Shown here: positions 24,601-37,605 of the stretch, piece after piece
How the letters are laid out: each line of letters opens with the position of its first letter
Numbering within the stretch: position 1 is the stretch's first letter
NCBI RefSeq assembly: GCF_965638725.1
Contig: NC_134958.1
Location: forward strand, 16,495,464 to 16,559,463
Source of the DNA: Aptenodytes patagonicus
Taxonomy: Eukaryota > Chordata > Aves > Sphenisciformes > Spheniscidae
DNA length: 64,000 nucleotides
Reading direction: 5' to 3'
The notes under the pieces: model-generated
Seen by the model: the letters and a program-made list of their open reading frames with translations, nothing else
Told to the model about the DNA's origin: nothing
The model's database searches: none
Position numbers and translations under genes: made by a program

Positions 24601-26230
24601 CTAAGATTAATTCATAACAAAAATTATCATCACCTCACTGGGATCCCTAGGGACACTTCTAAAAGCTTTTATGCAGACTTTTCTTTTTTTCACTAAAAAG
24701 AATTATGGTAAAATTCTGCACCCATCTCAAAATTTACATTGATATATCATCTATAAAAACATAATGGCATCCTGATTTCTTGATTTGAATTTCTTATATC
24801 TGCAGCAAAAAGGAGTGGGAAAATGTGACATTAAATGTTCTGCTCAGTACTCAGCCTTAAAGTTTGAGTAAATGACTCATTTGAATTTTCGTGTTAACTT
24901 ATCTCTTGACAAATACCATACGGAATGGACAGGCAAAAATAGAGGTAGCATTTTGAGGAATTTGTTTGCTGCCATTTGGAGACTGTCATTTCAGAGCAAA
25001 TGGAATTCAGTTTTATCTCTTTTGCGTTAACAAAAACTGATGTATTTAAAGTGTAATAACTTTTGTAGAATTTCACATGGTAACTTCACTAATCTGGAAC
25101 AAACAGACTGGAAGACAATTTTTTAAGGATCAATATGGCATGTGGTTGTCAGAAACACAATAAGCTCTTTTTCAAAAAAAAGTTAAGAGGATTAAAATGA
25201 TCCTGTAGTTCTATAAAGAAAAAAATCCCAAATTTTTAGTTACAAATTGCGTTTTAAATATGTTTCAGATATAAGATTCGTGGTACTGAGCAAAGGTGCA
25301 TCTTTATTAGACCGTCTGTATCTAAATGAAATTACTGTAATTATAATGAATCATGCATTTGTGTAATGCACCAGTAACACAAAAACCCCACAACGTATTT
25401 TGCATTCTTATTCCGCTTTTCATGATGAGACTTCCCAGAGTTCATTACAAGAAACATATAAATGTAATTCGGTGATATTTTAGAAATAGTACCTTGGAGT
25501 AAGATGGTTTAACTAGATAGAGTGCAGAATTTGACCTAGCAAATATACAGTGTAAAGCATTTGTCCAATGCTTTGCCGAAGTTTTGAAAAAGTTTTGCTT
25601 AGTGCAATGTTTTTCAGTCTTTTGACTTCCACTTCCCTTTCTTGTTTTCTAGAGGAGGTGAAAGTCCATGAATAGCAAATTCAGACCTACCATGAACGGG
25701 CTTGCTTTTCTCAGTCAGCTTTTATAACATTTTAGGAAATTGCCCTAAGCCACTGGTGTAGGTTTGAAAGCATTGTGTTAGTGTACTGCAACAAAACAAG
25801 CATTTCTAGTTACATCTAGATTTTAGAGAGTTATCTTCTACAATATACTTTGTAGCTGAAAAACACTACTCTTCACATTTTTAAGGAGGACAGGGACTGA
25901 ATTCTTCAATGTGTCCAAGAAGTAAAAATATCAATTACAAAAGAGAGAAAGAGGAAACCAAGAAGAGTTTGACAGCACTGATGATAAAATATGAAATTCT
26001 TATGGTTTATCTAACCTGTTTCATGCAAAACAACAGGGGAATTGGTATTGTCAGTTAATCATTGCTCATCTGTAGGTGATTCCTAGAGGGTCTGATCCAC
26101 CATGCTAGACACTACAGAAACATGTTGTGAAAATGCTCCTTTTGTCCAAAAATGTTTTTAGTTAATAGTCAGCTATAAGGCAAGCTTCTAAACTGTATCT
26201 TTAAAGGGGCACCATGAAAGACCCGCTCAG

Positions 26231-26270
26231 GATGTGTAAGACTTCTAGTTGATGTGTAAGACTTTTATAC
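26231..26270 (+). repeat. 20-bp tandem duplication
   Basis: GATGTGTAAGACTTCTAGTT (26231-26250) is followed directly by GATGTGTAAGACTTTTATAC (26251-26270). The first 15 bases are identical and the ends have drifted. This is consistent with replication slippage. Confidence 0.7.
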
Positions 26271-28659
26271 TTTTCAGCTGATCTGGATACAGGTTCTGAC
26301 ACAAAACTGCCAACCCTGCAGGCCTCAGTCCAAGCTGGCTTCCTGGATTAAACAATGAGCAACAACATTGCCAAAAATTTCACAGCACTAAATAAATGTG
26401 ACCGAACTCTGCGTATTTCCCTCCAGTCCCCAAAGCCTCTTACCTGAGGCTAGCATTTGCAGTGGAGTATGCCATGAATGTACAGGAGTACTCTGTGAAT
26501 GCTTGGTACTACAGCCTTTTTATGCTGCTCATTGCTTTTATCCTGAGACAGAAGAAGGTGAGATGTAGCCGGGGTCCCACACACTCAGTAGCAAGGTTGT
26601 CCCTCTTCAGACATCTGACCTGTTTGGAGAACATCTCCCTGGAGCCAGGTGGTGTGGTTAGATTGCAAAGGCAAACCTGAACCAGCACAGCTAATTCTGT
26701 AGGGCCCTCCAATGCCACAGCCACAGCCCTGACCAGGGCTACACAGCCCAGGCTACTGCAGATAGACAGCTGATTGTGGCAATTTACCTTAATGCTAGAT
26801 GCATTAGAGGTGCATCTATGTACCTCTCCATTTCTGTGTAGACCACAGAACTTCCACTGTGTAGAAGTGTTCCCCTCCAATGAGGAAGGGAAATTAAATC
26901 TTCTCTGTTGATTTTAAGTAATAAAATAAACCAAAACACTGATTTATATATTTTCTGTGGTTAGAAAAGAATGATATATGTCTATCTTAATTAATTTGTA
27001 CTACCATGGCCAAACTTCCCAAATATGTTAGTTTGAAAAGGCAGACACTTCTCATGTGTCTTTGAATATGTACCAAACATGGATCTGTCTCCAAAAGTGC
27101 ATGTAAATGATAGTAGCAGGATCATTCTCTTTACATGTGGTTTGTGTGCTATTGCATACCTACAATTCCACGGTACAGAATGTAGTTGAGGTGCTTACCT
27201 GAGGCTGATCCAGAAATTGCATTTTTAAATGTGTGTTCCTGCACTGCCAGATTAACTAGCTGTCAGGCATGAACTGCAGAGCAGATTGGACCATCTGTGA
27301 GGGAATGTGGCAAGAAAGGTTTCTATCCAATAGTCTGAATTCTTTCTCCACAGGAAATTTTGCTACAAGATGCCAAATGGAATTTAGAAATTAAAGAAAA
27401 ATTAATTTTGAAGTTATAATTAGAACACAGAAAAGAAAGGAATACATAACAGAGCACTGAGCCCTGCTTGAACTAAGCTAATAAAATCTCCAGGGAAAAG
27501 GCTAGCTGCCTGGTTCTGTGCTCTTCCTAAGGGTGGCAGGAGGGCACTGCAGGCCAGCAGTGGCTGCCCTAGGTTTCACACCACAGCGTAGAGTGAAGAA
27601 ACACATAGACATGGAGGTACAGGTCTACTATGCCACAGCAAGTATGGGCTTAGAAAGGTTTGCATCACATGGATGAGACCTTTGCAACGCAGCTCTTCTT
27701 CTCCATAGTAAATGCATTTTAGACTGCTTACCTATTCTCTGATCACCATAAACATATTAGTCAGCCTGAAAATTCACAAGATCGACACCTGTGCTTTGCC
27801 CTCCAAGTTATTCAACAAATAACTTGTCATCTCTTAAGGTTTTGGGAAAGACAACTATCAGGCTCCCCAGTCAGAAGCCCTAGAAAAAGCAGCACAGATT
27901 GAAACTGCAATCAAGACCAGGGCAGAGGCATGAACTCAAGCAAATGCAGGAACCAGAGCAGAAGCAGGGAGCCCATGTGCAACGAAATCTGAGTTTGTTG
28001 TTGGCTGTAACAGCAAAAAGCCTGAAGTTATCTGCTGCAGCAGGTGATGGGGCACAACCCTCCTCCGTGGGTGTCATTGTTTTGCTGTGAATGGAGCCAC
28101 AGCGCACCTCACCCTTTGCTGACAACAACCAATATTTACTCAAAACCCACAGAAAGTTGATCAGCCCACGAGACTGTAGAAGAAAGACAATCAACAACTT
28201 TTTGGAGCTATTATTTTCATTAGAAAGAAAACATCTGCCCTGCTGAATGTGCAGAATCCCAACAGATGTGGGTAGGTGGTGGGAGGAAGCAGTGCACCAC
28301 TGCAAAAGAGCAAAGCTGAGCTACAGCCAAATGGCACACTGAGTGGCTGTTTGCCTCCCTGCGTTTACAGTCTGCCCTGGTAACGTGTGTGGTCTAAAAA
28401 CAATAAATTCAAAGTTAAAGTTTTTGATGTGGGAACATATAACTGTGTGTGGGAAAATGTATTCTGTTAACATTTATGTTCGTTTAACAGGCATTCATTT
28501 CAAAGTGAGTTCTGAGATATAAAAATAGCAGAAATATGCAAGGGAAAAAAATGTTCAACATTTTTCTTAAGCTTTGCTCCCATCTGTTAGATTGAAGTAC
28601 TCAATTAGATACAAAACTATTACTTTGACTTATACACCACCTTTCCTCCAGAAAATACA

Positions 28660-28830
28660 ATGTCATTTACAAAGGATTCATTCAGCCTCAGAAAAATAAG
28701 TACTATTAAACTCCCTTTAGCGAATGGGACACCTGAGCCAGCGGAAAGTTCAGTGAATTACCAGTGAGCTAACAGGAAATTAGGGACACAGAAAGAAACC
28801 AGATCCAAACCCCTGGTTACTACTGTCATA
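28660..28830 (+). mobile_element. MIR-type CORE-SINE
   Basis: TTTACAAAGGATTCATTCAGCCTCA and AAGTACTATTAAACTCCC stand where MIR has 'TTTACA..TCATTTAATCCTCA' and 'GTACTATTATTATCCCC'. GGGACACCTGAGCCAGCGGAAAG, then GTGAATTACC, GAGCTAACAGGAAATTAGGGAC and AACCAGATCCAAACCCCTGG follow in MIR order. The element is strongly diverged and non-coding. Confidence 0.65.
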
Positions 28831-31800
28831 TTTTAAACACTAGATACAATGTTACTGCTTATGTTTTTAAGCTGAAAGTCGTGGAATTATTTAAAGACAT
28901 TTCTTAACAGACAACAAAACTGTTCAGAGAAAACAGCTTGAGAAGGCAAAAGGCTTTTCCCCGCTTTTTTGCTTTCCAATCTCTAAACAATATTAATGGG
29001 GGCATTAAATAGACCTGCTTTGGGGGTATTTTTTTACCAGTTTTGCCTGATGCTGCACAGGACATGGTACATTATTTTTTTAAGTGAACTCCTTTTAACA
29101 GTAAACAATACTACAGTCAGTGGGAGACATACAAAGATTGCTCGAAAACCTCACAGTCAGGTGAGTTGGAACCAGTGTCAGGGAGGAAGTAAAGAATAAG
29201 GGAGAGAATTCCCAGGAGATAAAGATGCAGAAAGACAGACAGAATTAATTCTCAGCAGCATGGAGTATTGGAGACAGAACAAAAGCAAAGACGAAACAGC
29301 AGGAAACTACACTTACTGTCATCCTATTAGATTTGGTCATTAATAATTTTTTTTTTTTTTTTTAAATGCGTAGCATCAGTCCTACAGATCTGCTGTAGCT
29401 GGGCTAAATTTTTAAACCATGTTTCTGGAGAACAGGTCAGATTCCTCTTTCCCTTTTCCAGTTACAAGAAAGGTAATGATAGCAGAAACTTAGTGCACCT
29501 TGCACCAACGGCTTTGCACCAGCACAGAATCATCCCATACCAGGAAAGTATGTCCATCGCTAGCCACAACAGCTTTATGACAACATTGTGCAAAGTGACT
29601 AGACAGAGGGAGATGAAGGGAATCCTCTGAGTATTAGATCAAAATCTGGGACAATCTCTGCTGTCAGCATCGTGAATACAAATCCATCTGCCATGGTGAA
29701 ACAACTCTGAATTACACTAGTGTACCTGACAGCAGAATCTGTATCTAAAAAACGGAACTTTACTTAGAAATCCCAAACCAGCATTTTTTAAGCATGTACC
29801 CGCTCTTAAGGAAGAAATTTAATTGAACTTTTTAGAAATCACTCTATAATTAAAGTATTGGAATGAATCAAATCTCTGAAGACCAAAAAAGGACTGAAAA
29901 CTGTCTCTAACCTTATCCTTTTTCCAGCGTCAGCCACAGGAATATGGCCATGTGACTGGATATGTGATATGGACATGGGACAGTGATATGGACCCAGGGA
30001 CGCACTCTTAGTGTTCAGAAAAGAAACTTCTAAATGACACTCTAGTAGAAAAACAAAAACTCCAAAATCAAAATGAAATGGTAATTTTCCAGTTAAATCA
30101 CGTCCTGGAGCTTTGAAGTAACTCTCAGCCTTCAAGAATAGTAAATAAATTGTATTTATGCACTTTAACACTTGGAATAATGGGAAGATCAATGGACTGC
30201 AGGGATAGGGATACATTTTGTGTAGGGATGCATTTTGTGACTACATCCTGGTCTGTCTCTGAAAGATGGTTGAGTAGCTCAGGATGAGAGGAACCATTAT
30301 GACAGCCTAGTCTGACTCCTGTATAGAGTCTTAGCACTTGAGCCAAAGCAGAGGTACTTGGGGGTAGCAAGGTTGTTCCCCCAGCGGACGACAGAATCCT
30401 GGTATGCCCCTCACTGTAAAACTGTGCAATTGTAGCATCAGAAATCTACTTCTTATCTTGGTACTTGTAATTCTTGATCAGGGCTTTAAAATTCTTTTCA
30501 ATAACTATGTCGGCCAAATTTTTTAAGTATCTCTCTTACTTTAAAGAAAGTTTCTGAGCTCTCAAGTCACTTTTACAGGATACGGTACCCCTGTCTTTTA
30601 ATATTGTACTGGATATCGTTGTTCTGTCTCAGAAGGCATTATGGACTTCTGCAGAGTTTCCTTTTCTGGTGCAAACTCACACTGAAGTATAGAAAAAAAC
30701 AGAATGAAAATAAAAATTTAAGTAATGCCCAAATCCCAGGTCTTTAATGTCATATATCCAACACCTGTATGTATGTGAGTGAGAAATGAAGGCTGACATT
30801 CAACCCGGAATAAATATGCATGAAAGAAACTTGAGAAGTTGGTTTACACAGTAAATTGTGTATGTGTTTGCAATGTTATGGGTAGAGCCACTGTTATGCT
30901 TGCTTCCTTCTTCTCTTTTATCTCCCAACCAAGTTACTGAAAGATGAGCTTTACCACCATTTTATTTGAGGGTTTATGGCAACTCTCTTGGTTATTGACC
31001 TTGTTACTCCCACAGTGCTCATTCAGTCACTCAGCACAGCTTGCCTTCAGCCCTTTGCTCAGCTTCCTCTTCAAAGCAAAGGCACTTCTCTAGGACTTTG
31101 TTGAACCAGAGCTACTTAAAAGCCACAAGCACAAACTGGTCATTTGGCAAAGAATATTATTGTTACGCAACTGACATCATCAGACTTTCTCAATTAGCAC
31201 TTATGTATGTAGCATATGCTTAAGGGCTTGTTTGCAGTGCACTTGGCTGCAATAAGTGTGACTCCCAGATGGAGAACTAGCTTTGTCTTATCCATGTTGC
31301 CCCCCATAAAATGTTTCCACATACAAATGAAGGAACACAGTTAGAAAAAAAGAAAGCGGAACTAGAGAAAACACCCTGGTGGGGTTTCTTTTTAATTATA
31401 TGCCTGCTCTTTTGGCCTATTCCACAATGCTAAAAATGAATACCACAGATGGAGAGTGAGTGTTAAAGGCCCATTGAATATTGAAATTTTACTGATCTGT
31501 TATAACAGGAAACATCTGTGCTAAATTCAGTGTTTAATAGTTCTTCCCATTTCTCATTTCAGTTGTGGAACATCAGTATTTACAGGATGCTACCAAGAAA
31601 TTGTTTGAATTCATGGTCACAGTCACTTCTAGAATAATACTGATTTGTTGCTGTGAATCATTTCAACAACTATGGACTTTGGAATGCCAATGTACTTAGT
31701 CAATTATCCTATGGTTAATCCAGAAGTCAAAGAATTGCAGTTCCAGAACTAACAGAGAAATAAGTATTTCAATTCTTTCTAGTAGGCTACATTAATTTCT

Positions 31801-34800
31801 ATTTACTTTAACAAAGTCAACGATTCTTTTACCATTCTGCATCACCACAGCTGAACTTCCCTATTGCTTGAATTATCTCCCGAGCAAGCTAATTTCCAAC
31901 ATACAATTGTCACTGAAATAAACAATGGATCATTCAGCACTGAATTTTATATAGTACAACATACAGGAGGAAATCTTCAAAGAGGAATAGCTGTCTCTAG
32001 GAAACTTGTTTCTCAAATGAACTCAGTAAAATATCTACCATACCTCTCCAAATAACCCCTTCCTACCTTCTTCTGCCCTGCCAAGAAGAACGAGGCACGC
32101 ATTTTCAGTATGTAGTCCTTTCTCTTGTTAGATGAAATCTGGTTCCAATAATAAAGAAAACTGTTGTGGGACTGAAGGGAACAACAGCATCCCCTCCACC
32201 CAGCAGCCAGGAGGGAGGGAATGGGAATGCAGAAGGCAATCTGACTGGACAGACCAGCTAGAAGCATCTTGCATTGCCTGAAGGGTTCTGCCAAAGTCTT
32301 TGTCTAAGGACTTCTCTGCCTTTTTAGCTGTTTTCTTGTGAATTGAACTGGGATTATCCTGACAGGGCATGTGTGGGGAGATACTGCCAGGCCATCCTCC
32401 TCCAGCTTAATTTGTGACATTTTATTCACTATAGTATATTGAGCATATGTATTACTCAGCCAGCCATGCAAAAATGTAGTTAACCATTCCTACCTAGAGG
32501 CACATTTGGTCTTTTCATTTCAAGATATCAACTTGTATTTTACGTGGCTGGGGTGTATATAGTTTTCAATTTCAAATAAGTTTGGTGCTCATGAAGGAGT
32601 CTGAGATTCTTCAGTGTCAGAGAATGACAAATGATCCATAGCTTACACCTGGCAAAAGCTTTTCCTACACATTCCCTCAGGGGCCTAAAACATAATCTGC
32701 AGATAATACACTGCTTATTACAAGCTACAATCTGACAGTCATATTCTTTAGTGGTGTCGATTTGAAGAACAATTCTGCTCACCTGGAATAAAAAGTAATT
32801 CCATGCTAGTCTTATAGCCCTACCTTCAGAATTACAACAGCAAAGTTTAGGTATGCCCATCTTAGCATAGAAAATAAGCATAAGCTTGTGCATTTTCCAG
32901 AAAAGCTTGCAACAGCATAACCCTGATAAAATCCAATCCCAAGGACCACATCTCCCATCACTGCAGCAGACTGAGAAGCCACACTGAACTTTCAAATGCC
33001 CTTGTTACACCTGCAGAATTGCCAAGGAATAAAAGCAGGTGGCTGATTACAAAATCTGCTTATATAAATCCCATTAAAAAGATCACATTGCTTGTCCCAA
33101 ATCAATTAAGATTGCTCAAACTGATTCAAATCTATATGCCAAACAGAACATGAACCTAAGTTGAAATGTTAAGGTTCAAAAAGGTTAAATACTTGCAATA
33201 TTGTTTTACTGCTCCTTTCTTCTGCCTAGCTCCAGACATTTGTGGAAGGCAAAGCTCCTGAAAATATTTTCAGGCAGTTTTTCAAACCAGGTTTTCAGAA
33301 AGTATGTTTATCCTAACTGATGCTCAAAGTATTTAAGGCTTCTTCATCCCTCAAGTAAGCCAATTTTCTATCCTATAATCTTCTCTAATCTTGTAGAAAT
33401 ATAGGAACTGCCACAATACATCAGATCTAAGTGTCTACCCAATCCAGAATCTCAGATCTGCTAAGACTAGCAAGAGCTGTTTCAGGCCCCGGAACAAACA
33501 AAACATTTGTGGTCGATAATTAACCACCTCAAAAAGTCTGCTTCCCCCACTGTACTCCCTCATCCTCCCATTCTTTACACTTGCTAATAATGACTACAGT
33601 ATTGCAATGCAGAAAGCCAAAACGTGCTAGCTCCCGAGTCAGAGCAAGGAGACACTAGGGTGAGGGTAGGTGAGAAAAGAACAAAGGATGTTGCAAGGAA
33701 AGGTCCCCTCTTTCCCCTACCTTCAGTATTGCCCCTGAAAGTGCCTCCTGGCTCTGGTGGCCAGAACCACTTGTTTCAGACCCAGGTGTTGAAAATAATG
33801 CAGTCAGCAGGTACAGAAGAAATGATTGCCTGGAAATATTTTTTACTACTGATTAGTCTGGCTATGCTGTGAAGACTTTTATCTAGTCACATAACAAGTT
33901 TGTGCTTCTCATTGTTTTTCCTTACTATCAAAGAGATTTTTGTTTCATTGTTCATATCTCTCTGTTTGTATGTACTCTGTGTATTTTAATCCTATTCTTC
34001 TTTTAGCTTTCTTGTCTGTTTGTTCTTCCCTTTTCCTAAAGACTCAATTTCAGTGACAGCAGCTCCACAGAGATGCAGGTTTTGCTCTCATGAGCATGTT
34101 AACTTGTAAGAGTCATCATCAATCAGCACCTGAATGTTTAATGTCTTTCAAGTTCCTTTACTTTGGCATGGTTCTCTGCCTTTTGTTTTAAGTACTTTCA
34201 AGTGTATCCTCTTCAGATATGTTGTCTTGTTCTTGATGTCTTCTTTATTCATAAGAACCATCAATCAATATCTGAAACAAATCTGCTTTCTGTTGTTAAA
34301 AAGTCTCCCTCCTAAGTACAGTAGCTAGAAAGGGAAGGGAGAGAGCATTGTTGGTTTTACTATGTATTCATCTCTTTCAGATGTGCTTCTGTTTGATGTG
34401 AGGGAGGTGAACAAGCAAGGCAGCTTCAAAAGGCAGTACACTTGTGTTGTTTTTTCTTAAAACCATAAAGCTCAATCCCCGGGGTGGAGGGAAGGAGGTT
34501 GGGTTGGGTCTCAGTCTTCCAATGATGTTTGTTGCACATGTTTAGCCGTTTCTTACGCAGCCCAATGAAGGGAAATGTCCTCAGCAGGCATGCTGGGGTT
34601 TCCAAAAGCACATCTATTCTTTACAGTATTGACACTGCAGTGCTGATTCATGGAAGCTTTCCTACATGTTACAGATCACAGCTCTATGAAAAATCTGCTT
34701 TAACGATGATAAATTCAATGCAAAATTTTACAGGCCATACAATCACCCCTGAAATAGGTCACTGACAACAGTGAAATTCCAAAATAAGACAGAATGCAGG

Positions 34801-35212
34801 TGGAAAAAAGTCTGCAGCCGTACTATCCTTTCCAGTAGTGTATAACCATGCAGAAATTTAGCCCAGCCTACTGAAGAATAGAACTAATTGTAATGAAAGT
34901 CAGGGAGTAGGCCAGCTCCTTACCTATTTTAAGGCAGGAGTAATATGCAAGCACACGACATTCAACACATAATGCAAGAGCATGGGCGGCCCAGATTTAT
35001 TGGGATTTGTTCTCCTCTTTTATTTGGTTCATCTAATCTGTGCTTTTCTGATTTGTTAAGCTTTCAGAGACATACCCCAAGTGAACACAGTGTACCCATG
35101 AGGAAGACAGACAGACACATAAGCCAAGAAATAGCATTCCTCTAAGGCAGCTAAACAAGTAATGCATTGTTACAAAAAGCACTAGGCTAACATCAAAGGA
35201 AATAAGCTAAAA
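28831..35212. other. Unique AT-rich sequence with small slippage repeats
   Basis: No gene supported. Contents noted are a 17-T run at 29347-29363, a repeated GTGATATGGAC around 29964-29993 and a 17-bp tandem duplication at 30206-30239. A 151-codon cysteine-rich minus-strand frame lies at 32540-32995, with no domain and a probable chance origin. No transposon was recognised. Confidence 0.5.
30206..30239 (+). repeat. 17-bp tandem duplication
   Basis: TAGGGATACATTTTGTG (30206-30222) is followed directly by TAGGGATGCATTTTGTG (30223-30239) with one difference. Recent local slippage is the simple explanation. Confidence 0.75.
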
Positions 35213-35731
35213 ATGACTTTTTTTTTTAAGTTGGAAGTAGGAGCAGATGACCCACTTATTGTACAATTATATTTATGCTTTGCAGTTGTATTTGGATTAT
35301 CTTCTTTATTTACAGCTGTTTATAACACAATCTATTCAGTAGGTCGTATTTTTAAAATTATTAAAAGGCACACATATACAGAATGCATTAAACTTGCAAG
35401 AAAACTTAAAATTGCAAGAATGCAATTCCTAGTCCCAGCTGTGCTGGGACTTTCCTTTGAGAAGGAAAGTCAGACAATATTCTGGGTGATGGGTCCTGGA
35501 AGAAGACTACCTTATCAGGGGCTACAGAGTATGAAATGCATCTTGCAGAAGAAACTCATATTCCACAAGACTATGCTTATGCAAATGAGTGGTTTTCTCT
35601 CATATCAGAAAACAAAGTTTGCTGATCAATTATTTAATTGTGAATTTAATACTGAAAAGTCTGATAGCTCAATAGCTATTGCTGTAAAGGAAGTTTCAGA
35701 CTCATGTGCAGCTGCTGTATGTTTGACATAG
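35213..35731 (+). other. Longest non-transposon open frame (172 codons), function unknown
   Basis: An ATG at 35213 opens 172 codons. It begins with a run of F residues from a poly-T tract, then a hydrophobic stretch around residues 15-45 (QLYLCFAVVFGLSSLFTAVY) that could span a membrane, then a lysine-rich part and a mixed tail ending SDSCAAAVCLT. I recognise no family. The poly-T start, the lack of splice context and AT-rich codons argue for chance. Against chance, a frame this long is somewhat unusual at this base composition. Two hairpins lie inside it (35431-35471). I would not annotate it as a gene without transcript or conservation data. Confidence 0.12.
35431..35471. repeat. Two overlapping, mutually exclusive hairpins
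   Basis: AGTCCCAGC (35431-35439) pairs with GCTGGGACT (35443-35451) around loop TGT. GACTTTCCTT (35448-35457) pairs with AAGGAAAGTC (35462-35471) around loop TGAG. The GACT at 35448-35451 is needed by both stems, so only one can form fully at a time. Both stems are perfect. Confidence 0.75.
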
Positions 35732-35955
35732 GCCATGAATCCACACACAAAACTCCATCTAAAAATGTCTATTCAGAGTTATTTGATATTAAAAAATCCT
35801 AGGAAAGATGAAACAGGCAGAATAAATTCTGGATTAAAAAATTGCATTATAAATTCAGCCACATAAAAATTTTCTTGCTCTATAACCTCAGATGTATTAG
35901 CATAACTACCACATGAATATTTTTTCAGATACCAGTGGGTAATTATAGGAACACA
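35732..35955. other. Unique spacer
   Basis: AT-rich spacer between the long open frame and the palindromic element, with nothing recognised. Confidence 0.5.
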
Positions 35956-36028
35956 GGGTGGATCCTCAGCTGGTGAAAATCGTTATAGCTGCACAGAAGC
36001 CAATTTATGCCAGCTGAAGTTCTGGCCC
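35956..36028. mobile_element. Palindromic amniote repeat fragment
   Basis: The left half GGGTGGATCCTCAGCTGG and the right half CAGCTGAAGTTCTGGCCC are imperfect reverse complements around a short centre. The wording GATCCTCAGCTGGTG..AAAT matches the familiar palindromic repeat of bird, turtle and crocodile DNA ('GATCCTCAGCTGGTGTAAAT'). About 73 bp remain. It is non-coding and old. Confidence 0.6.
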
Positions 36029-37605
36029 ATAAAATTTCTTCTAATCCTGAAAGAACATCTTGTACTACAGTGTTATTGGTCTTCAGGTGATTGAAAACCA
36101 TCTTGATGAACAGTGTGGTCTCAGGAGAAAAACAGGACTGTATGCCTGAAAAATTTCTGCTGTGTTCCTTTATTTAACTTGATTAGAATGATATATTTAA
36201 GCAAAAGCATGCATGGTACAATGCACCATTAGTCACATGCTGCTTCTCAATAGTGAAACCATCAATTTTATTATAGATGTGAATATGTGCAAGAGGTCTA
36301 ACTATAATTGGAGCATTAGCCAAGAAGCAGATGGGGATTCTGATTAAGAGTATACCTCCTGGGTATATGTTGTACAAGCAGCATCTCTAGCAGAAGAAAG
36401 AAGGTTATCAAGCCCTCTTACAGTATATGCAAACTAGATATAAACACAGCAACATAAGCTAGAAACTTGGTTTTGGACACTGTGTGTTTAAAAAAAGGTT
36501 CTATTTCATGTAAAGTAGGCAAAGCACTACAATGCACTCCATGCAATACAAAATATGTGTTCTATCTGTTCCACGGAAGAGCAGTTTGAATTATCTATTT
36601 TTAAACTTAGAATTTAAAAAAAGTCCAGATGACTACAGTAGGTATGAGTGATTTCAATGTGGAAAATGAAGTAATGTGCAAATGCTGGTTGTTATGGAAA
36701 AGAGAGATCAGATCTACTCACTTGGTAGAAGAATAACTACTTTTTTTTTTTTAATGGATCCTTTAAATTTTATGGTTAATATATTTAAACCTTAAATTTA
36801 AGAACTTAATTTCAGGCGTTTTTTTAAGAATCAAGGTTTTTGCAAATACCAAACTATCACTTGCCTTACCCAGAGCATGAGTAACAAACATACACAACTC
36901 TAAAGAATAAACCTTCCACTCACTCTTGAAAGTCACATCAGGACACAGTGTAGCTTGCATATTCCAGGTGTCATTTTCCTACATCAATCTCCCAACTTGC
37001 TTTATAGTCCCCGAGATTTCTGTTTCCTGATTTTCTAGTACCTGTGTTGTATTCAGCTGTCGGAAATTTTGTCATTGCCAGTGGTACAGAACTGTAGCAG
37101 AGCAGTCTTACAGTTCATATTGCCCTGGCAGACCAGCAGACAACTATTAGTGTGTCAGAAGTATCCAGTTTAATTCAGACAGCATTCTCTATGATTGATC
37201 AGTGGATTAATATGAAGACCCAGAGCATCCTCGTTTTTCCAGAGGATCCTCTTTTTTCTGCAATGATTTTCACGCAGGATATTGCAGCTCTCACTCACTG
37301 CACCTCATACAGATTCAAATGTGGCTGAAAAAAGCCATTTCAGTATGTGATGCAACATGCAGCAAGTAACTCTGAGTAGCTATTGCACAGTCCCTTCTGA
37401 CAAATACCTGTCTCCATTTTTTCTATTCTCATTATGTGCCAAAGACTCTTTCTTGTGATACTTTTTATATAAGGAACTAATTCCTAAAACAATTTATGTT
37501 ATATATTCATAGAATATTGTATATGCTATACAAATATAACAATTAACCAAGCTGAGAGAGAGCAGCTCAAGCAAAGTAGGTAACTTCACCAAGTGACCAG
37601 ATAAA
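36029..37605. other. Unique AT-rich sequence, no gene seen
   Basis: Short chance frames and a poly-T run near 36740-36751. Nothing recognised up to the CR1 tail at 37606. Confidence 0.5.

Larger units (their letters stand above)
14566..28659. other. Long unique AT-rich stretch, no gene seen
   Basis: About 14 kb without a recognisable exon, RNA gene or transposon. Frames up to 141 codons (27880-28305 minus) overlap frames on the other strand and show no domains. Small items are a 12-bp direct repeat (15594-15605 and 15614-15625) and a 20-bp tandem duplication (26231-26270). A slightly GC-richer patch lies near 23080-23240. Most of it reads like ordinary intergenic or intronic bird DNA. Confidence 0.5.

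Noticed and set aside
27880..28305. 141-codon minus-strand frame, cysteine-rich end
   Set aside because: The cysteine and serine run comes from GCA/GCAGG-rich local sequence on the other strand. There are no family motifs and no exon signals.
32540..32995. 151-codon cysteine-rich minus-strand frame, at first suggestive of a secreted cysteine-rich protein
   Set aside because: Cysteines are irregularly spaced, there is no signal peptide at the start and no splice context.
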